Below are positions 34,158 through 43,731 of a DNA stretch of 64,000 nt, in pieces; position 1 is the first letter of the stretch; every line of letters begins with the position of its first letter. Origin of the DNA: Ectobacillus panaciterrae DSM 19096 (GTDB taxonomy: Bacteria; Bacillota; Bacilli; Bacillales; Bacillaceae_G); the NCBI RefSeq assembly GCF_000430785.1, contig NZ_AUMR01000014.1, positions 44,977 to 108,976 on the forward strand. The letters run 5' to 3'. The position numbers and the translations under genes are program-made. The notes below the pieces were generated by a model. It was not told where the DNA came from and searched no databases. It saw only the letters and a list, made by a program, of their open reading frames with translations.

Positions 34158-36407
34158 ATGGCGCAAGTTCTTGAAAAAAATGTAGATGCTTGGCAAAGCT
34201 TTAAAGGGGAAACCTGGAAGAGAGAAACGAATGTTCGCGATTTTATTTTAAGTAATGTGAATGTTTATACTGGAAATGACAAGTTTTTAGCCGGAGCTAC
34301 AGAAGCTACAAATAAGCTTTGGGAGCAAGTAATGGAGCTTACATATCAAGAGCGTGAAAATGGCGGCGTTCTCGACATGGATACAGAAATTGTATCTGCA
34401 ATCACTTCTCATGGTCCCGGATATTTGAATAAAGACTTAGAAACGGTTGTTGGTTTTCAAACAGATAAGCCGTTTAAACGATCCTTACAGCCGTTTGGCG
34501 GTGTGCGCATGGCAGAGCAATCATGCGAAGCGTATGGCTTTCAAGTAAGCAAAGAAATAAGCCGTATTTTCCGCGATTGGCGCAAAACGCACAATCAAGG
34601 TGTGTTTGATGCATATACGGATGAAATGAAAGCGGCACGTAAATCCGGTGTTATTACTGGTCTTCCTGATGCATACGGACGCGGACGCATCATTGGTGAC
34701 TATCGCCGCGTTGCATTATACGGAATAAATCGATTAATTGAAGATAAAAAGCAAGATTTAAAAGCAACAAGCACAGTAATGAGTGAAGAAGTTATCCGCC
34801 TTCGCGAAGAAATTTCAGAGCAAATCCGTGCATTGGCAGAGCTAAAAGCAATGGCTGCCTCTTACGGCTTCGATATTTCTAAGCCGGCAACAAACGCCCG
34901 CGAAGCGTTTCAATGGTTATACTTTGCCTACCTTGCAGCTGTTAAAGAGCAAAACGGTGCAGCGATGAGCTTAGGCCGCACTTCTACATTCTTAGATATT
35001 TACGTTGAACGCGATTTGCAAAACGGAACATTGACAGAAGAAGAAGCACAAGAGATTGTCGATCATTTTATTATGAAGCTTCGTCTTGTGAAATTCGCTA
35101 GAACACCAGATTATAACGAGCTATTCTCAGGAGACCCAACTTGGGTAACGGAATCCATTGGCGGTATAGCACTTGATGGCCGTCCGCTTGTAACGAAAAA
35201 CTCATTCCGTTTCCTTCATACATTAGATAATTTAGGACCAGCTCCAGAGCCAAACTTAACAGTTCTTTGGTCGAAGCAATTACCGGAAGGTTTCAAAAAC
35301 TATTGTGCGAAGATGTCTATTAAAACATCTGCGATTCAATATGAAAACGACGACATCATGCGTCCGGAGTATGGCGATGATTATGGTATCGCATGCTGTG
35401 TATCTGCAATGAGAATTGGTAAGCAAATGCAATTCTTCGGTGCGCGTGCAAACCTTGCGAAAACACTTCTTTACGCGATTAATGGCGGAAAAGATGAGAA
35501 ATCAAAAGAGCAGATCGGTCCTGTATTTGCACCGATTACATCTGAAGTATTGGATTATGAGGAAGTAATGCAAAAGTTCGATATGACGATGGAATGGCTA
35601 GCTGGATTATACATTCAGACATTAAATATTATTCATTATATGCACGATAGATACAGCTATGAAAGAATTGAAATGGCGCTTCATGATACGGAAATCATCC
35701 GCACAATGGCAACGGGCATTGCAGGTTTATCCGTTGTGGCGGATTCCTTAAGCGCTATCAAATATGCAAAAGTAAAACCAGTTCGTGATGAAAATGGGGT
35801 TGCAGTCGATTTTGAAATTGAAGGAGACTTCCCGAAATACGGAAATAACGATGATCGCGTAGATGCACTAGCGGTAGAGCTTGTAGAACGCTTCATGAAA
35901 AAGCTGCGCAAGCATAAAACATATCGAGATTCTATTCATACAATGTCTATTTTAACTATTACATCCAACGTTGTGTACGGGAAGAAAACAGGAAATACAC
36001 CAGATGGACGACGTGCAGGCGAGCCGTTCGCACCGGGGGCAAACCCAATGCACGGCCGTGACACGAAAGGTGCGCTTGCATCCTTGTTATCTGTTGCAAA
36101 ATTACCTTATAAACATGCATTAGATGGTATTTCCAACACGTTCTCTGTAATTCCAAAAGCATTGGGTAAAGAAGAAGAAACACAAGTGAGGAACCTTGTA
36201 TCCATGCTGGACGGCTACGCAGTGAAAGAAGGACATCATTTAAATATAAATGTGTTTAACCGCGAAACATTGCTCGATGCGATGGAGCATCCAGAAAAGT
36301 ATCCGCAGCTTACGATCCGTGTATCCGGTTATGCAGTAAACTTCATTAAACTGACACGTGAGCAGCAGATTGATGTAATCAACCGCACTATGCACGAAAG
36401 CATGTAA
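34158..36407 (+). CDS. pflB: Pyruvate formate-lyase (formate acetyltransferase)
   Basis: 749 residues, full length. It splits pyruvate with CoA into acetyl-CoA and formate under anaerobic conditions. The catalytic Cys-Cys pair is in [12 protein letters not shown] (about 410) and the glycyl-radical site in [12 protein letters not shown] near the C-terminus (about 725). The extra start at 34143 is discarded because GGAGGAGATTGGA is placed for ATG 34158 (MAQVLEKN). The activating enzyme gene follows 58 bases later. The enzyme shows that the organism can ferment. Confidence 0.97.
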   Translation: MAQVLEKNVDAWQSFKGETWKRETNVRDFILSNVNVYTGNDKFLAGATEATNKLWEQVMELTYQERENGGVLDMDTEIVSAITSHGPGYLNKDLETVVGFQTDKPFKRSLQPFGGVRMAEQSCEAYGFQVSKEISRIFRDWRKTHNQGVFDAYTDEMKAARKSGVITGLPDAYGRGRIIGDYRRVALYGINRLIEDKKQDLKATSTVMSEEVIRLREEISEQIRALAELKAMAASYGFDISKPATNAREAFQWLYFAYLAAVKEQNGAAMSLGRTSTFLDIYVERDLQNGTLTEEEAQEIVDHFIMKLRLVKFARTPDYNELFSGDPTWVTESIGGIALDGRPLVTKNSFRFLHTLDNLGPAPEPNLTVLWSKQLPEGFKNYCAKMSIKTSAIQYENDDIMRPEYGDDYGIACCVSAMRIGKQMQFFGARANLAKTLLYAINGGKDEKSKEQIGPVFAPITSEVLDYEEVMQKFDMTMEWLAGLYIQTLNIIHYMHDRYSYERIEMALHDTEIIRTMATGIAGLSVVADSLSAIKYAKVKPVRDENGVAVDFEIEGDFPKYGNNDDRVDALAVELVERFMKKLRKHKTYRDSIHTMSILTITSNVVYGKKTGNTPDGRRAGEPFAPGANPMHGRDTKGALASLLSVAKLPYKHALDGISNTFSVIPKALGKEEETQVRNLVSMLDGYAVKEGHHLNINVFNRETLLDAMEHPEKYPQLTIRVSGYAVNFIKLTREQQIDVINRTMHESM

Positions 36408-36417
36408 GAGATTGTAG

Positions 36418-36437
36418 TCTCCCTAACTTTAGGGAGA
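36418..36437 (+). terminator. Hairpin between pflB and pflA
   Basis: TCTCCCTAACTTTAGGGAGA forms an 8-bp stem followed by TTGCCTTTTTC. Probably a partial terminator that lowers pflA expression relative to pflB. Confidence 0.6.
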
Positions 36438-36465
36438 TTGCCTTTTTCAGAAGGAGGAGCTAGCA

Positions 36466-37194
36466 ATGAAAGGTCGCATTCATTCCATAGAATCTTGCGG
36501 AACTGTAGATGGTCCCGGCATTCGTTATATTGTTTTTACACAAGGCTGCCTGCTTCGCTGCCAATATTGCCATAATGCCGATACATGGGCGATTGGTCAA
36601 GGTAAGGAAGTAACGCCAGAAGATATTATGGAGGATGTGAAATGCTATTTACCTTTCATGGAAGCCTCCGGCGGCGGAATTACAGTAAGCGGCGGCGAGC
36701 CTCTTTTACAGATCGATTTTGTACTGGCGCTTTTTAAAGAATGTAAAAAACTTGGTATTCATACAACTATTGATTCTTCCGGCGGCTGTTATTCAGAAGA
36801 TGAAGAATTTCAAAGGAAGCTATCGGAGTTGATGGAGTATACAGATTTGGTGCTGCTAGATATTAAACACATCAATTCTAAAAAACATCGCAAGCTGACA
36901 GGTAAGACAAATGAGCATATTCTCTCATTTGCTCGTTACTTATCAGATAAGAAAAAGCCTGTTTGGATTAGACACGTACTCGTACCTGGAATTACAGATG
37001 GAGAAAAAGATTTGAGGGATTTAGCCTCTTTTATCGATTTGCTGGAGAACGTAGAGAAAGTAGAAATTCTTCCTTATCATAAGCTTGGCGTATATAAATG
37101 GGAAGCTCTCGGATTGAAGTATCCGTTAGAAGGAATTGAGCCGCCGACGGAGGAAAGTGTGCAATTTGCTAAAAACATACTCGTAAAAGCCTAA
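36466..37194 (+). CDS. pflA: Pyruvate formate-lyase-activating enzyme
   Basis: 242 residues. The radical-SAM cluster motif CLLRCQYC (C-x3-C-x2-C, about residues 29-36) and the SAM-binding GGEP (about 77) are intact. It uses SAM and a [4Fe-4S] cluster to generate the glycyl radical on PflB. AAGGAGGAG precedes ATG. Transcribed with pflB through a short hairpin and followed by its own terminator. Confidence 0.97.
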   Translation: MKGRIHSIESCGTVDGPGIRYIVFTQGCLLRCQYCHNADTWAIGQGKEVTPEDIMEDVKCYLPFMEASGGGITVSGGEPLLQIDFVLALFKECKKLGIHTTIDSSGGCYSEDEEFQRKLSELMEYTDLVLLDIKHINSKKHRKLTGKTNEHILSFARYLSDKKKPVWIRHVLVPGITDGEKDLRDLASFIDLLENVEKVEILPYHKLGVYKWEALGLKYPLEGIEPPTEESVQFAKNILVKA

Positions 37195-37218
37195 TTCAAT
37201 CCTGAATTGGGTTTTTTT
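37190..37218 (+). terminator. Terminator of the pfl operon
   Basis: CCTAATTCA and TGAATTGGG around ATCC, followed by seven T. Confidence 0.8.
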
Positions 37219-37597
37219 ATGCGTGAAACAAGGGGTAGAGAGGAAGAAGAGAAAAGAGTATACTAATGGTGGCATGCATTTTTTGTAAAGAAATGTTTTA
37301 AAGGAATTTACAGAAATGTAAAGGGAAAAATACTCATTTACAAGAATTAAGAAATAATACAGTGAGTATGATGAAGGTAGAGCCTGCCTAGTTATTGCTA
37401 AAGAACATTGGGAAACGTATAATGATAAAATATGATGATAATCGGATTAAGGGGTCCAATATATGTTTTGCATATCCACGACAGATACGCAATCAGCTTG
37501 AACAAGGGCTGAAAGGGCACATGAAAATTTTAAGATGCTGTTTTTAATTTCGTTGCCGTAACGATGTTGAAGACCGAAAAGCTAGGAGTGGATTTGT
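37219..37597. other. Gene-free stretch before ugtP
   Basis: No gene recognised on either strand. The sequence is AT-rich and must hold the ugtP promoter, which I cannot place with confidence. Confidence 0.3.
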
Positions 37598-38746
37598 TTG
37601 ATTAAAAACCCCAGAGTGTTAATTTTAACGGCACATTATGGAAATGGACATGTGCAAGTTGCAAAAACACTTGAGCAGACGTTTCGTCAAAGAGGAATCG
37701 AAAATGTAATTGTATGCGATTTATTTGCTGAATCACATCCGGTTCTTACTGATATTACGAAATATCTATATTTAAAGAGCTATACAATAGGGAAAGAGCT
37801 ATACCGTTTGTTCTATTACGGGGTAGAAAAGATATATGATAAAAAAATTGCAGTGTGGTATGCAAACTTTGGAAGGAAACGGCTGAAATCTATTTTGCAA
37901 ATAGAAAAGCCGGATCTTGTCATTAATACATTCCCGATTATTGCAGTACCGGAACTAAAAAAGCAAACAGGCTTTTCCATTCCGGTTTATAATGTGCTGA
38001 CAGATTTTTGCCTGCATAAAATTTGGGTGCATCGCGAGGTAGATCGATATTTCGTAGCCACTGACCATATCAAGGAACTAATAGAGGAAATAGGGATTCC
38101 GCGCAATCATGTTACTGTCACAGGAATACCCATCCGGCAAAACTTTGAGAGTTCAGTTACTTCGGAATCTTTACATGCCAAGTACGGACTGTGCTCATCT
38201 AAAAAAACGCTGCTTATAGTAGCAGGCGCACACGGTGTATTAGGAGATGTGAAAGAACTGTGTCAGCTGTTTATGACGATTCCTGAGCTGCAGATTGCAG
38301 TTGTCTGCGGAAAAAACAAGATGCTGAAGGAAGAACTGCAAGAGCTTCATCAACAATCAGATGCTCTTAAAGTGTTTGGGTATGTGGAAAATATTGACGA
38401 GCTGTTCCGTATTACAACATGTATGATTACAAAGCCAGGCGGCATTACGTTAAGTGAAGTAGTAGCTTTACAGGTTCCGGTTATCCTTTACAAACCTGTG
38501 CCTGGGCAAGAAAATGAAAATGCCTTATATTTTGAAAGAAAAGGTGCCGCTGTTGTCGTACGTCAGGAAGAAGATGTCTTTTTGAAAACGAAAGCGCTGC
38601 TGCAAAATGATAAGAAGCTTCAGCAAATGAGAGAGTCTATGAAGAAAATGTATCATCCGCATGCTGCATTTCATATTGTAGATACAATACTAGAAGAAAA
38701 TGCAATACAAGTGCACCCGCGTGCGCTGCTTCAGCCGGTAACTTGA
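37598..38746 (+). CDS. ugtP: Processive diacylglycerol glucosyltransferase
   Basis: 382 residues, GT28/MGDG-synthase family. The N-terminal [16 protein letters not shown] is the lipid-acceptor glycine loop, and [15 protein letters not shown] (about 288) with [12 protein letters not shown] (about 310) is the UDP-sugar site. It adds glucose from UDP-glucose to diacylglycerol at the membrane, giving the glycolipid anchor of lipoteichoic acid; in B. subtilis UgtP also links nutrient status to cell division. Start TTG at 37598 follows CTAGGAGTGGATTTG, in agreement with the family N-terminus. Confidence 0.93.
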   Translation: MIKNPRVLILTAHYGNGHVQVAKTLEQTFRQRGIENVIVCDLFAESHPVLTDITKYLYLKSYTIGKELYRLFYYGVEKIYDKKIAVWYANFGRKRLKSILQIEKPDLVINTFPIIAVPELKKQTGFSIPVYNVLTDFCLHKIWVHREVDRYFVATDHIKELIEEIGIPRNHVTVTGIPIRQNFESSVTSESLHAKYGLCSSKKTLLIVAGAHGVLGDVKELCQLFMTIPELQIAVVCGKNKMLKEELQELHQQSDALKVFGYVENIDELFRITTCMITKPGGITLSEVVALQVPVILYKPVPGQENENALYFERKGAAVVVRQEEDVFLKTKALLQNDKKLQQMRESMKKMYHPHAAFHIVDTILEENAIQVHPRALLQPVT

Positions 38747-38747
38747 T

Positions 38748-38795
38748 AACCATCCCCTAATCCATCTTGTGGATAATGGGGATGGTTTTTTTTGT
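38748..38795 (+). terminator. Terminator of ugtP, with a DnaA box in its stem
   Basis: AACCATCCCC and GGGGATGGTT form a 10-bp outer stem followed by eight T. The inner part includes TGTGGATAA at 38768-38776, an exact DnaA box. Confidence 0.85.
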
Positions 38796-39135
38796 TGGCG
38801 TAGGTGTTAATATGTGGATAAGGCATGAGCAAGCGGGAAATGCAAGGAAAGCTGCTATGAACAAGCAGCACGTTTGTGTGTGTGGTACTTCCAGAGCCTT
38901 TCTTGATGTTCAGCTTCACCGGCAGCACCTCGAAGGTTCCGCTTTTTTTTTGAGATACCCACAGTTAAAGCGCTTGCAATTTACTGTATTCTTAAAATAT
39001 TAACAAAATAATCCACATCATCCACAGGTTTAGTGAATGATATCCACAAAATCATGAACAAAATGCGTTACAGCTTGTCCGTGCTGTTGATAAGGTTAGC
39101 AGAGTTATTCACAATTGTAGAAAAATTGTGAATAA
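38768..39135. other. DnaA-box cluster in non-coding DNA
   Basis: Measured against TTATCCACA: exact matches (reverse strand) at 38768-38776 and 38813-38821; one-mismatch forms at 39009 (TAATCCACA), 39018 (TCATCCACA), 39040 (ATATCCACA), 39085 (TGTTGATAA), 39105 (TTATTCACA) and 39127 (TGTGAATAA). The region has no gene. dnaA, dnaN and other oriC genes are absent, so this is an ectopic cluster of the kind called DBC in B. subtilis. Confidence 0.7.
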
Positions 39136-39266
39136 CTTGTACACAATAAGAAAAACCGCCCGTGCTCAGTTTTATATGAATCTAATTTAGAGATTCGGCA
39201 TAAGAAACGAGCATGGTGGTGTGTAAACAAAGGAAAGTATTGCTGTAGAAGTTTATAAATTCGTAG

Positions 39267-39313
39267 CTAACAAAAAAGACTCCTTTTTTAGAAAAAGGAG
39301 TCTTTTTTGTTAG
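39267..39313. terminator. Long perfect inverted repeat
   Basis: CTAACAAAAAAGACTCCTTT and its reverse complement form arms of about 22 bp with almost no loop. It reads as a terminator on both strands and ends the yfhE transcript coming from the right. Confidence 0.75.
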
Positions 39314-39360
39314 GTTATACATAAGGAATCGTTCCTAACAGACAGGAAAAGAGAACGGGT

Positions 39361-39483
39361 TTAATAAATTCCGCCTGGTTTATAGCCTGCTGCACGGTCC
39401 GCTTTTTTAAATTCTTTTTGATAAAGAACTTCTTGTGTTGCTGATAGTCTGTTTCTAGACTTTTCGCGTTTTTTCTTATCCAT
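39361..39483 (-). CDS. yfhE: YfhE family small protein
   Basis: 40 residues, beginning MDKKKREKSRNRLSATQEV and containing YQKEFKKADRAAGY, which matches the YfhE family pattern (TQEV...EF..ADRA). Highly basic. AGAGGTGATATAAT precedes ATG at 39483. B. subtilis yfhE lies beside yfhF in the same gene block, which supports the call. Function unknown. Confidence 0.8.
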   Translation of the reverse strand: MDKKKREKSRNRLSATQEVLYQKEFKKADRAAGYKPGGIY

Positions 39484-39547
39484 ATTATATCACCTCTGGC
39501 ATCGGAATTATTACCTAGGTTTTCCAATGCTTCTAAGAGATATACGT

Positions 39548-40108
39548 TTATGCTTCTTTTAACTGATGCGTTGTATCGTGGAAGCCGCCTTCACGCAATG
39601 TATAAAGCGTATAGAGGTCTTTTGAAATTTCATACAGATTGTATACTTCGCCTTGCGTATTGATTTGATCGTAAACAGATTTTCTTGTTTCGTTTGCAAG
39701 CGTTACGTAAGGAAGTTTTTCTGCAGCCTTAATAGACCTTACATTTAATTTGCGAATGCGCATAAAAATCGTTTCAATGTTAAGTTCATAGAATACTTCA
39801 TGGAAAAAGGCATCCTTTGCGGGCTTGTTGTAGCCTTGCCCATGGTACGGTTTACCGAGCCATGTTCCTAAAAATCCGGCATTTTCCGTCACGTCAAATA
39901 AAGTAATGGTACCGATGGCATTGCCCCATTCATCCAAAATCGTTCTTGAAATCAGTTCTCCGCGCTCTTCCGCCTCAATCGTTTGCTTCGTTAGGAACAG
40001 AAACTCCTCGTAGGAAGATGCTTTCTGACGTACAAAAGGGAAGACATCTGGGTGCACCATCATGTCATATAGAACATGGCATTCTTGCAGGTCGCGTTTT
40101 TTCAACAT
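39548..40108 (-). CDS. GNAT family N-acetyltransferase (RimJ/RimL type)
   Basis: 186 residues. The RimJ/RimL-like GNAT fold is seen in NAIGTITLFDVTENAGFLGTW followed by the acetyl-CoA loop KPYHGQGYNKPAKDAF (G-Q-G-Y) and LNVRSIKAAEKL near the end. The frame extends to 40156, but GAGGAGGATATAGA is placed for ATG 40108 (MLKKRDLQE). It probably acetylates an N-terminal or free amine. A tRNA-like element lies 80 bases upstream on the same strand, so the two may share a transcript. Confidence 0.85.
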   Translation of the reverse strand: MLKKRDLQECHVLYDMMVHPDVFPFVRQKASSYEEFLFLTKQTIEAEERGELISRTILDEWGNAIGTITLFDVTENAGFLGTWLGKPYHGQGYNKPAKDAFFHEVFYELNIETIFMRIRKLNVRSIKAAEKLPYVTLANETRKSVYDQINTQGEVYNLYEISKDLYTLYTLREGGFHDTTHQLKEA

Positions 40109-40189
40109 TCTATATCCTCCTCGCATGAGGGCAGAATGCTGGCAAAGCAAACCCACCCTCGAAATTTTTTAATAGAGCTCACAAAAAAA

Positions 40190-40258
40190 TTTCGGGGTGG
40201 GAATCGAACCCACTAGAACCAGTCTATCTTGCTGGTGGCGCACCATTTGCCTTCCCCA
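40190..40258 (-). ncRNA. tRNA-like element (degenerate tRNA)
   Basis: On the minus strand: a D-arm-like GGC..GCC with GG in the loop, an anticodon-arm-like ACCAG..CTGGT stem with a 9-base loop (CAAGATAGA), TCTA, then a perfect T-arm GTGGG-TTCGATT-CCCAC. The acceptor stem is weak (only GGG/CCC is convincing) and no CCA is encoded; a run of seven T follows. This is a tRNA mimic or decayed tRNA rather than a normal tRNA. B. cereus is known to carry a stationary-phase tRNA-like RNA (tRNA-Other); identity with it is my inference. Confidence 0.6.
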
Positions 40259-40261
40259 TCG

Positions 40262-40301
40262 GTCAATTTGAGATAATTAAATACGATACAAATTGATCAT
40301 G
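40262..40301 (-). promoter_or_regulatory. Inverted repeat upstream of the tRNA-like element
   Basis: GTCAATTTG and CAAATTGATC flank about 17 AT-rich bases. It could be the terminator of the amidohydrolase gene or an operator; it has no clear T-run. Confidence 0.35.
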
Positions 40302-40351
40302 GTTTCATTCATTTATATTCGTATGATACTTCATCTTGTTAAAAAAGGAAA

Positions 40352-41482
40352 CTAGTTTTTTGTTATTTTTCTGTAAATAATTTTTCCGTCTATCATGGTT
40401 AAAACCGGCTTTGCCAGGTAGTGAAATGGATGGTGCGTCCAGAGCACAAGATCGGCATCTTTTCCTCTCTCTAAGCTGCCGATTCGACCTGCAAGCTTCA
40501 GGTTTTTTGCAGGATTTATCGTTATGCCTTCGAGTGCTGTTTGTTCATCCAAACCTTCTCGGACAGCGATTGCAGCACACACATTTAAATATTGAATAGG
40601 TGTATATGGATGATCGGTTGTAATAGAAACTTCTACACCATGGTGTACTAGAGTTTCATATGTTTTCCACGTCTTGTTCTTCAGTTCTATCTTTGATTTT
40701 CGGGTTAACGTCGGTCCGACGCATACCTTCAGGTTTCGTCCCGTCAATTCCTCTGCGATAAGATGCCCTTCCGTACAATGCTCAATTCGCAAATCAAGAT
40801 GAAATTCTTCGGCAAAGCGCACCGCTGAAAGAATGTCATCAGCACGGTGAGCGTGAATGCGTACGGGAATCTCTCTATTCAATGCTTGAATAATAGGCCT
40901 CGTTCTAAAGTCTGCTTCGTTTCCGTTCTGTTTTGCTTCATAGAATGCTTCTCGCAGCATTCCCATAATTCCCATGCGCGTAATAGACTCTTTGTTGCCG
41001 TGACTATGGATGCGCTTAGGATTTTCACCGAGTGCGATTTTGAGTCCGGCCGGTTCTTGAATCATCATAGCATCAACGCTTTTCCCGGCTGTTTTTATTA
41101 CACACGTCGTTCCTCCAATTACATTCTGACTTCCCGGCATCACATGTGCGGTTGTAATGCCGCTTTGAACAGCATCTTGAAATGCGATATCTAAAGGATG
41201 AATCCCATCCATCGAACGAATGTGGGGAGTCAGTACTTCAGCTGTTTCGTTTGCATCGTTTCCAGCCCAGCCTGTTCCTTCATCGTATAAACCAAGATGC
41301 GTATGCACGTCAATGAAGCCGGGAAGAAGATGAAGACCGCGTGCATCAATGACCTGCATATCTTCATTAGGCTCGATAACAGGCAAAATGGCTTGGATTT
41401 TTCCGGTGTCTACCAGTAAATCTCCTTGCAGCTTGGAAGCTGTAATTGGATAAATAGTGGCTTGCTTAAATAAAATCTTCAT
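40352..41482 (-). CDS. Amidohydrolase (imidazolonepropionase-like)
   Basis: 376 residues. Metal-dependent amidohydrolase fold: FIDVHTHLG (about 59) gives the first two His ligands, RIHAHRADD (about 208) and RIEHC (about 233) further His, and TTDHPYTP the catalytic Asp. The HTHLGLYDEG form is typical of the imidazolonepropionase/prolidase-like COG1228 group; the exact substrate is unknown. No signal peptide. The gene follows yfhF by 14 bases and is likely co-transcribed with it; it is not part of the B. subtilis yfh order that I recall. Confidence 0.85.
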   Translation of the reverse strand: MKILFKQATIYPITASKLQGDLLVDTGKIQAILPVIEPNEDMQVIDARGLHLLPGFIDVHTHLGLYDEGTGWAGNDANETAEVLTPHIRSMDGIHPLDIAFQDAVQSGITTAHVMPGSQNVIGGTTCVIKTAGKSVDAMMIQEPAGLKIALGENPKRIHSHGNKESITRMGIMGMLREAFYEAKQNGNEADFRTRPIIQALNREIPVRIHAHRADDILSAVRFAEEFHLDLRIEHCTEGHLIAEELTGRNLKVCVGPTLTRKSKIELKNKTWKTYETLVHHGVEVSITTDHPYTPIQYLNVCAAIAVREGLDEQTALEGITINPAKNLKLAGRIGSLERGKDADLVLWTHHPFHYLAKPVLTMIDGKIIYRKITKN

Positions 41483-41496
41483 TGTAAACCCCTTAG

Positions 41497-42390
41497 CTAC
41501 GTCAAGATAGTTGTTAATGCTTTTTCAAGATTATCATAAGAATGAACGTATCCATTGTGCAGTGCTTTTTCTGGAAGTACCTTTTGTCCTTCTAGAACGA
41601 GCGTGCTCATTTCGCCGAGCGCGAGTTTTAATGCAAAGGATGGAGCTGGAATCCAATGCGGCTTGTGCAGCACTTTTGCAATTGTTTTTCCGAATTCTTT
41701 CATTCTAACTGGATGAGGTGCAGTAATATTAAGCGGACCTTCGATTTGTTCATTTTCTAAAGCGAATGCAATCATCTTAGAAACGTCATCTATATGCACC
41801 CATGAAACCCATTGCTGTCCTGATCCTAACGTACCGCCGGCAAAAAACTGATATGGAAGCGTCATTTTCGGCAAAGCGCCGCCTTCGCCAAGCACAATGC
41901 CGAAACGAGTCAGCACGGTACGCATGCCAAGGTCCTTTGCCTTTTTTGCTTCATTCTCCCAACGCATGACTGTTGCTGCCAGAAAGTCCTCGCCATTTCT
42001 TGTATCATGTTCTGTGAAAGTATGGGTAAGCGAAGTACCGTAATAACCAATTGCGCTTGCATTAATGAACGTTTTTGGATATTTAGGAAGTGCAGAAAGC
42101 TGACGAAGTATACCTTGCGTGGTGAAAACACGGCTTTCAATGATTTGTGTTTTTTTCTTTTCGGTCCAGCGGCCGCTGCTAATGGATTCTCCACCCAAAT
42201 TAATAAAAGCATCAATGGAAGGAATCGGGAATACAGTTTCATCGGCACTCCATTTTATATATTCAATATTAGGTTGAACGGATGGTTTGCTGCTCCGTGT
42301 TAATACATATATAGTATGTCCTTTGCTAGCAAGATGTGTACATAAAGATTGCCCGATAAAACCGGTGCCTCCGGAAATCGCAATTTTCAA
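41497..42390 (-). CDS. yfhF: SDR-type NAD(P)-binding epimerase family protein (YfhF)
   Basis: 297 residues of the TIGR01777 group. N-terminal Rossmann motif GGTGFIGQSL (about 7-16), NLGGESIS (about 87), and the SDR Tyr in ASAIGYYGTS (about 136). C-terminal DUF1731-like region. Homologues are called epimerases or cell-division inhibitor SulA-like, but no substrate is proven. Divergent from recX with a 77-base gap, the same arrangement as in B. subtilis. Confidence 0.9.
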   Translation of the reverse strand: MKIAISGGTGFIGQSLCTHLASKGHTIYVLTRSSKPSVQPNIEYIKWSADETVFPIPSIDAFINLGGESISSGRWTEKKKTQIIESRVFTTQGILRQLSALPKYPKTFINASAIGYYGTSLTHTFTEHDTRNGEDFLAATVMRWENEAKKAKDLGMRTVLTRFGIVLGEGGALPKMTLPYQFFAGGTLGSGQQWVSWVHIDDVSKMIAFALENEQIEGPLNITAPHPVRMKEFGKTIAKVLHKPHWIPAPSFALKLALGEMSTLVLEGQKVLPEKALHNGYVHSYDNLEKALTTILT

Positions 42391-42467
42391 TGAAGATTCC
42401 TCCTTACTATATATATGAAATGAAAAGCAATTTGAGATACGTTACAATAAAAGTGAGGTGAAAAAAT

Positions 42468-43280
42468 ATGGCTATCATTACGAAAATTCAAGTGCAAAAG
42501 CAATCAAAGGAACGTTATAACGTATATATAGATAAAAGCTTAGGCGAAGAGTACGGTTTTAGTGTAGACGAGTATACGCTGGCTAAGTACGGACTCAGAA
42601 AAGGGATGGAAATAGACGAGCTGGAGCTGGCTTCTATTCTGTATGATGAAGAGGTGCGTAAAGCTTATTTGCAGGCTGTTTCCTATTTATCCTACCAAAT
42701 GCGTACAAGGCAAGAAGTAGAGGACTATTTGCGCAAAAAGGAAGTCGGTTCGGCTATTATAGCTGAAGCGGTTTCCAAGCTCTTGCAAGAGGGCAATATC
42801 AATGACAGGGAATATGCATTCGCATATGTCCGTACACAAAGCAATGTAGGGCGAAAAGGGCCTCAAGTTATTCGCCGCGAATTATCCGCAAAAGGCATAG
42901 CGGAAGATGTAATCATAAACAGTTTACATGAATATCCATTCGAGAAGCAAATTAGAAATGCTGTGGAATTATGTGAGAAGAAGGGGAAAACGTATAAAAA
43001 TATATCAGCTGTGCAAATGAAGAAAAAGCTGGAGGAGATGCTCGTACGCAAAGGGTACACATCTTCTGTCATCGCAATAACCCTTCAGGAAGTGAAAATA
43101 GAAAACGAATCGGATGAAGAATGGGAAGCAGTTCTGTACCAAGGGCAAAAATATCATGAAAAATATAAAAAGCATGACAACTGGACGTATGCGATGAAGA
43201 TGAAGCAAAGTCTGTATCGAAAAGGGTTCAGCATGGAGTTGATTGAAAGAGTAATCAATGAGCTTCGCGAGGAAGAATAA
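42468..43280 (+). CDS. recX: Regulatory protein RecX
   Basis: 270 residues, the long Bacillus form. Built of repeated three-helix units: ALSYLSYQMRTRQEVEDYL-like, then VGRKGPQVIRREL, then KMKQSLYRKGFSMELI. RecX binds RecA filaments and modulates recombination and SOS. GAGGTGAAAAAAT precedes ATG. First gene of the rightward recX-yfhH pair. Confidence 0.93.
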   Translation: MAIITKIQVQKQSKERYNVYIDKSLGEEYGFSVDEYTLAKYGLRKGMEIDELELASILYDEEVRKAYLQAVSYLSYQMRTRQEVEDYLRKKEVGSAIIAEAVSKLLQEGNINDREYAFAYVRTQSNVGRKGPQVIRRELSAKGIAEDVIINSLHEYPFEKQIRNAVELCEKKGKTYKNISAVQMKKKLEEMLVRKGYTSSVIAITLQEVKIENESDEEWEAVLYQGQKYHEKYKKHDNWTYAMKMKQSLYRKGFSMELIERVINELREEE

Positions 43281-43356
43281 GTTTAATTTAACCTTAGCTG
43301 TAGTAAACTTATGAAGAAGCAATTATTATAAAAGACAATGTATGGGAGAGAAAAAG

Positions 43357-43686
43357 ATGCGCATTCAAAGACGATATAGTGACATGACAAAGTTTGAACT
43401 TCAAGAAGAAATCCGCATGCTGAAGGAAAAGGCCGTCAAAGCGGAACAGCTTGGTATGGTAAACGAATATGAAGTGCTTACGCGCAAGATGGCGATGGCA
43501 AAAGCATATATGATGGATATCAATGAATTTCAAGTGGGAAAGACATATCATCTTACAGAAGAGCCGGGCGTGAATTTTACCATTACATATTTTAACGGTG
43601 TGTTTGCATGGGGCTATCGTGAAGATCATAAGAACGAGGAAATCGGCATTCCAATTTCATTATTGGAAAAACCAGAGAAGCGATAA
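43357..43686 (+). CDS. yfhH: YfhH family protein
   Basis: 109 residues. An N-terminal helical part (MTKFELQEEIRMLKEKA) precedes a small beta domain (YHLTEEPGVNFTITYFNGVF, then WGYR). The family is a DUF1811 member with no proven role. The frame opens at 43342 (MGEKK), but GGGAGAGAAAAAG fits ATG 43357, the usual family start. The coding end overlaps the stem of its terminator (43667-43700, AACCAGAGA/TCTCTGGTT then TTT). Confidence 0.85.
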   Translation: MRIQRRYSDMTKFELQEEIRMLKEKAVKAEQLGMVNEYEVLTRKMAMAKAYMMDINEFQVGKTYHLTEEPGVNFTITYFNGVFAWGYREDHKNEEIGIPISLLEKPEKR

Positions 43687-43700
43687 CATCTCTGGTTTTT
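43667..43700 (+). terminator. Terminator overlapping the end of yfhH
   Basis: AAAAACCAGAGA and TCTCTGGTTTTT around AGCGATAACA. Confidence 0.8.
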
Positions 43701-43731
43701 CTATCGGTCTATTTAGACGTTAATATAGGGC

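Noticed and set aside
38768..39135. oriC or a plasmid origin
   Set aside because: No dnaA, dnaN, rep or partition genes are adjacent and there is no clear AT-rich 13-mer array; the flanks are conserved chromosomal genes.
40190..40258. T-box leader or genuine tRNA gene
   Set aside because: The T-box motif and anti-terminator are absent, and the acceptor stem and anticodon loop size are wrong for a working tRNA.
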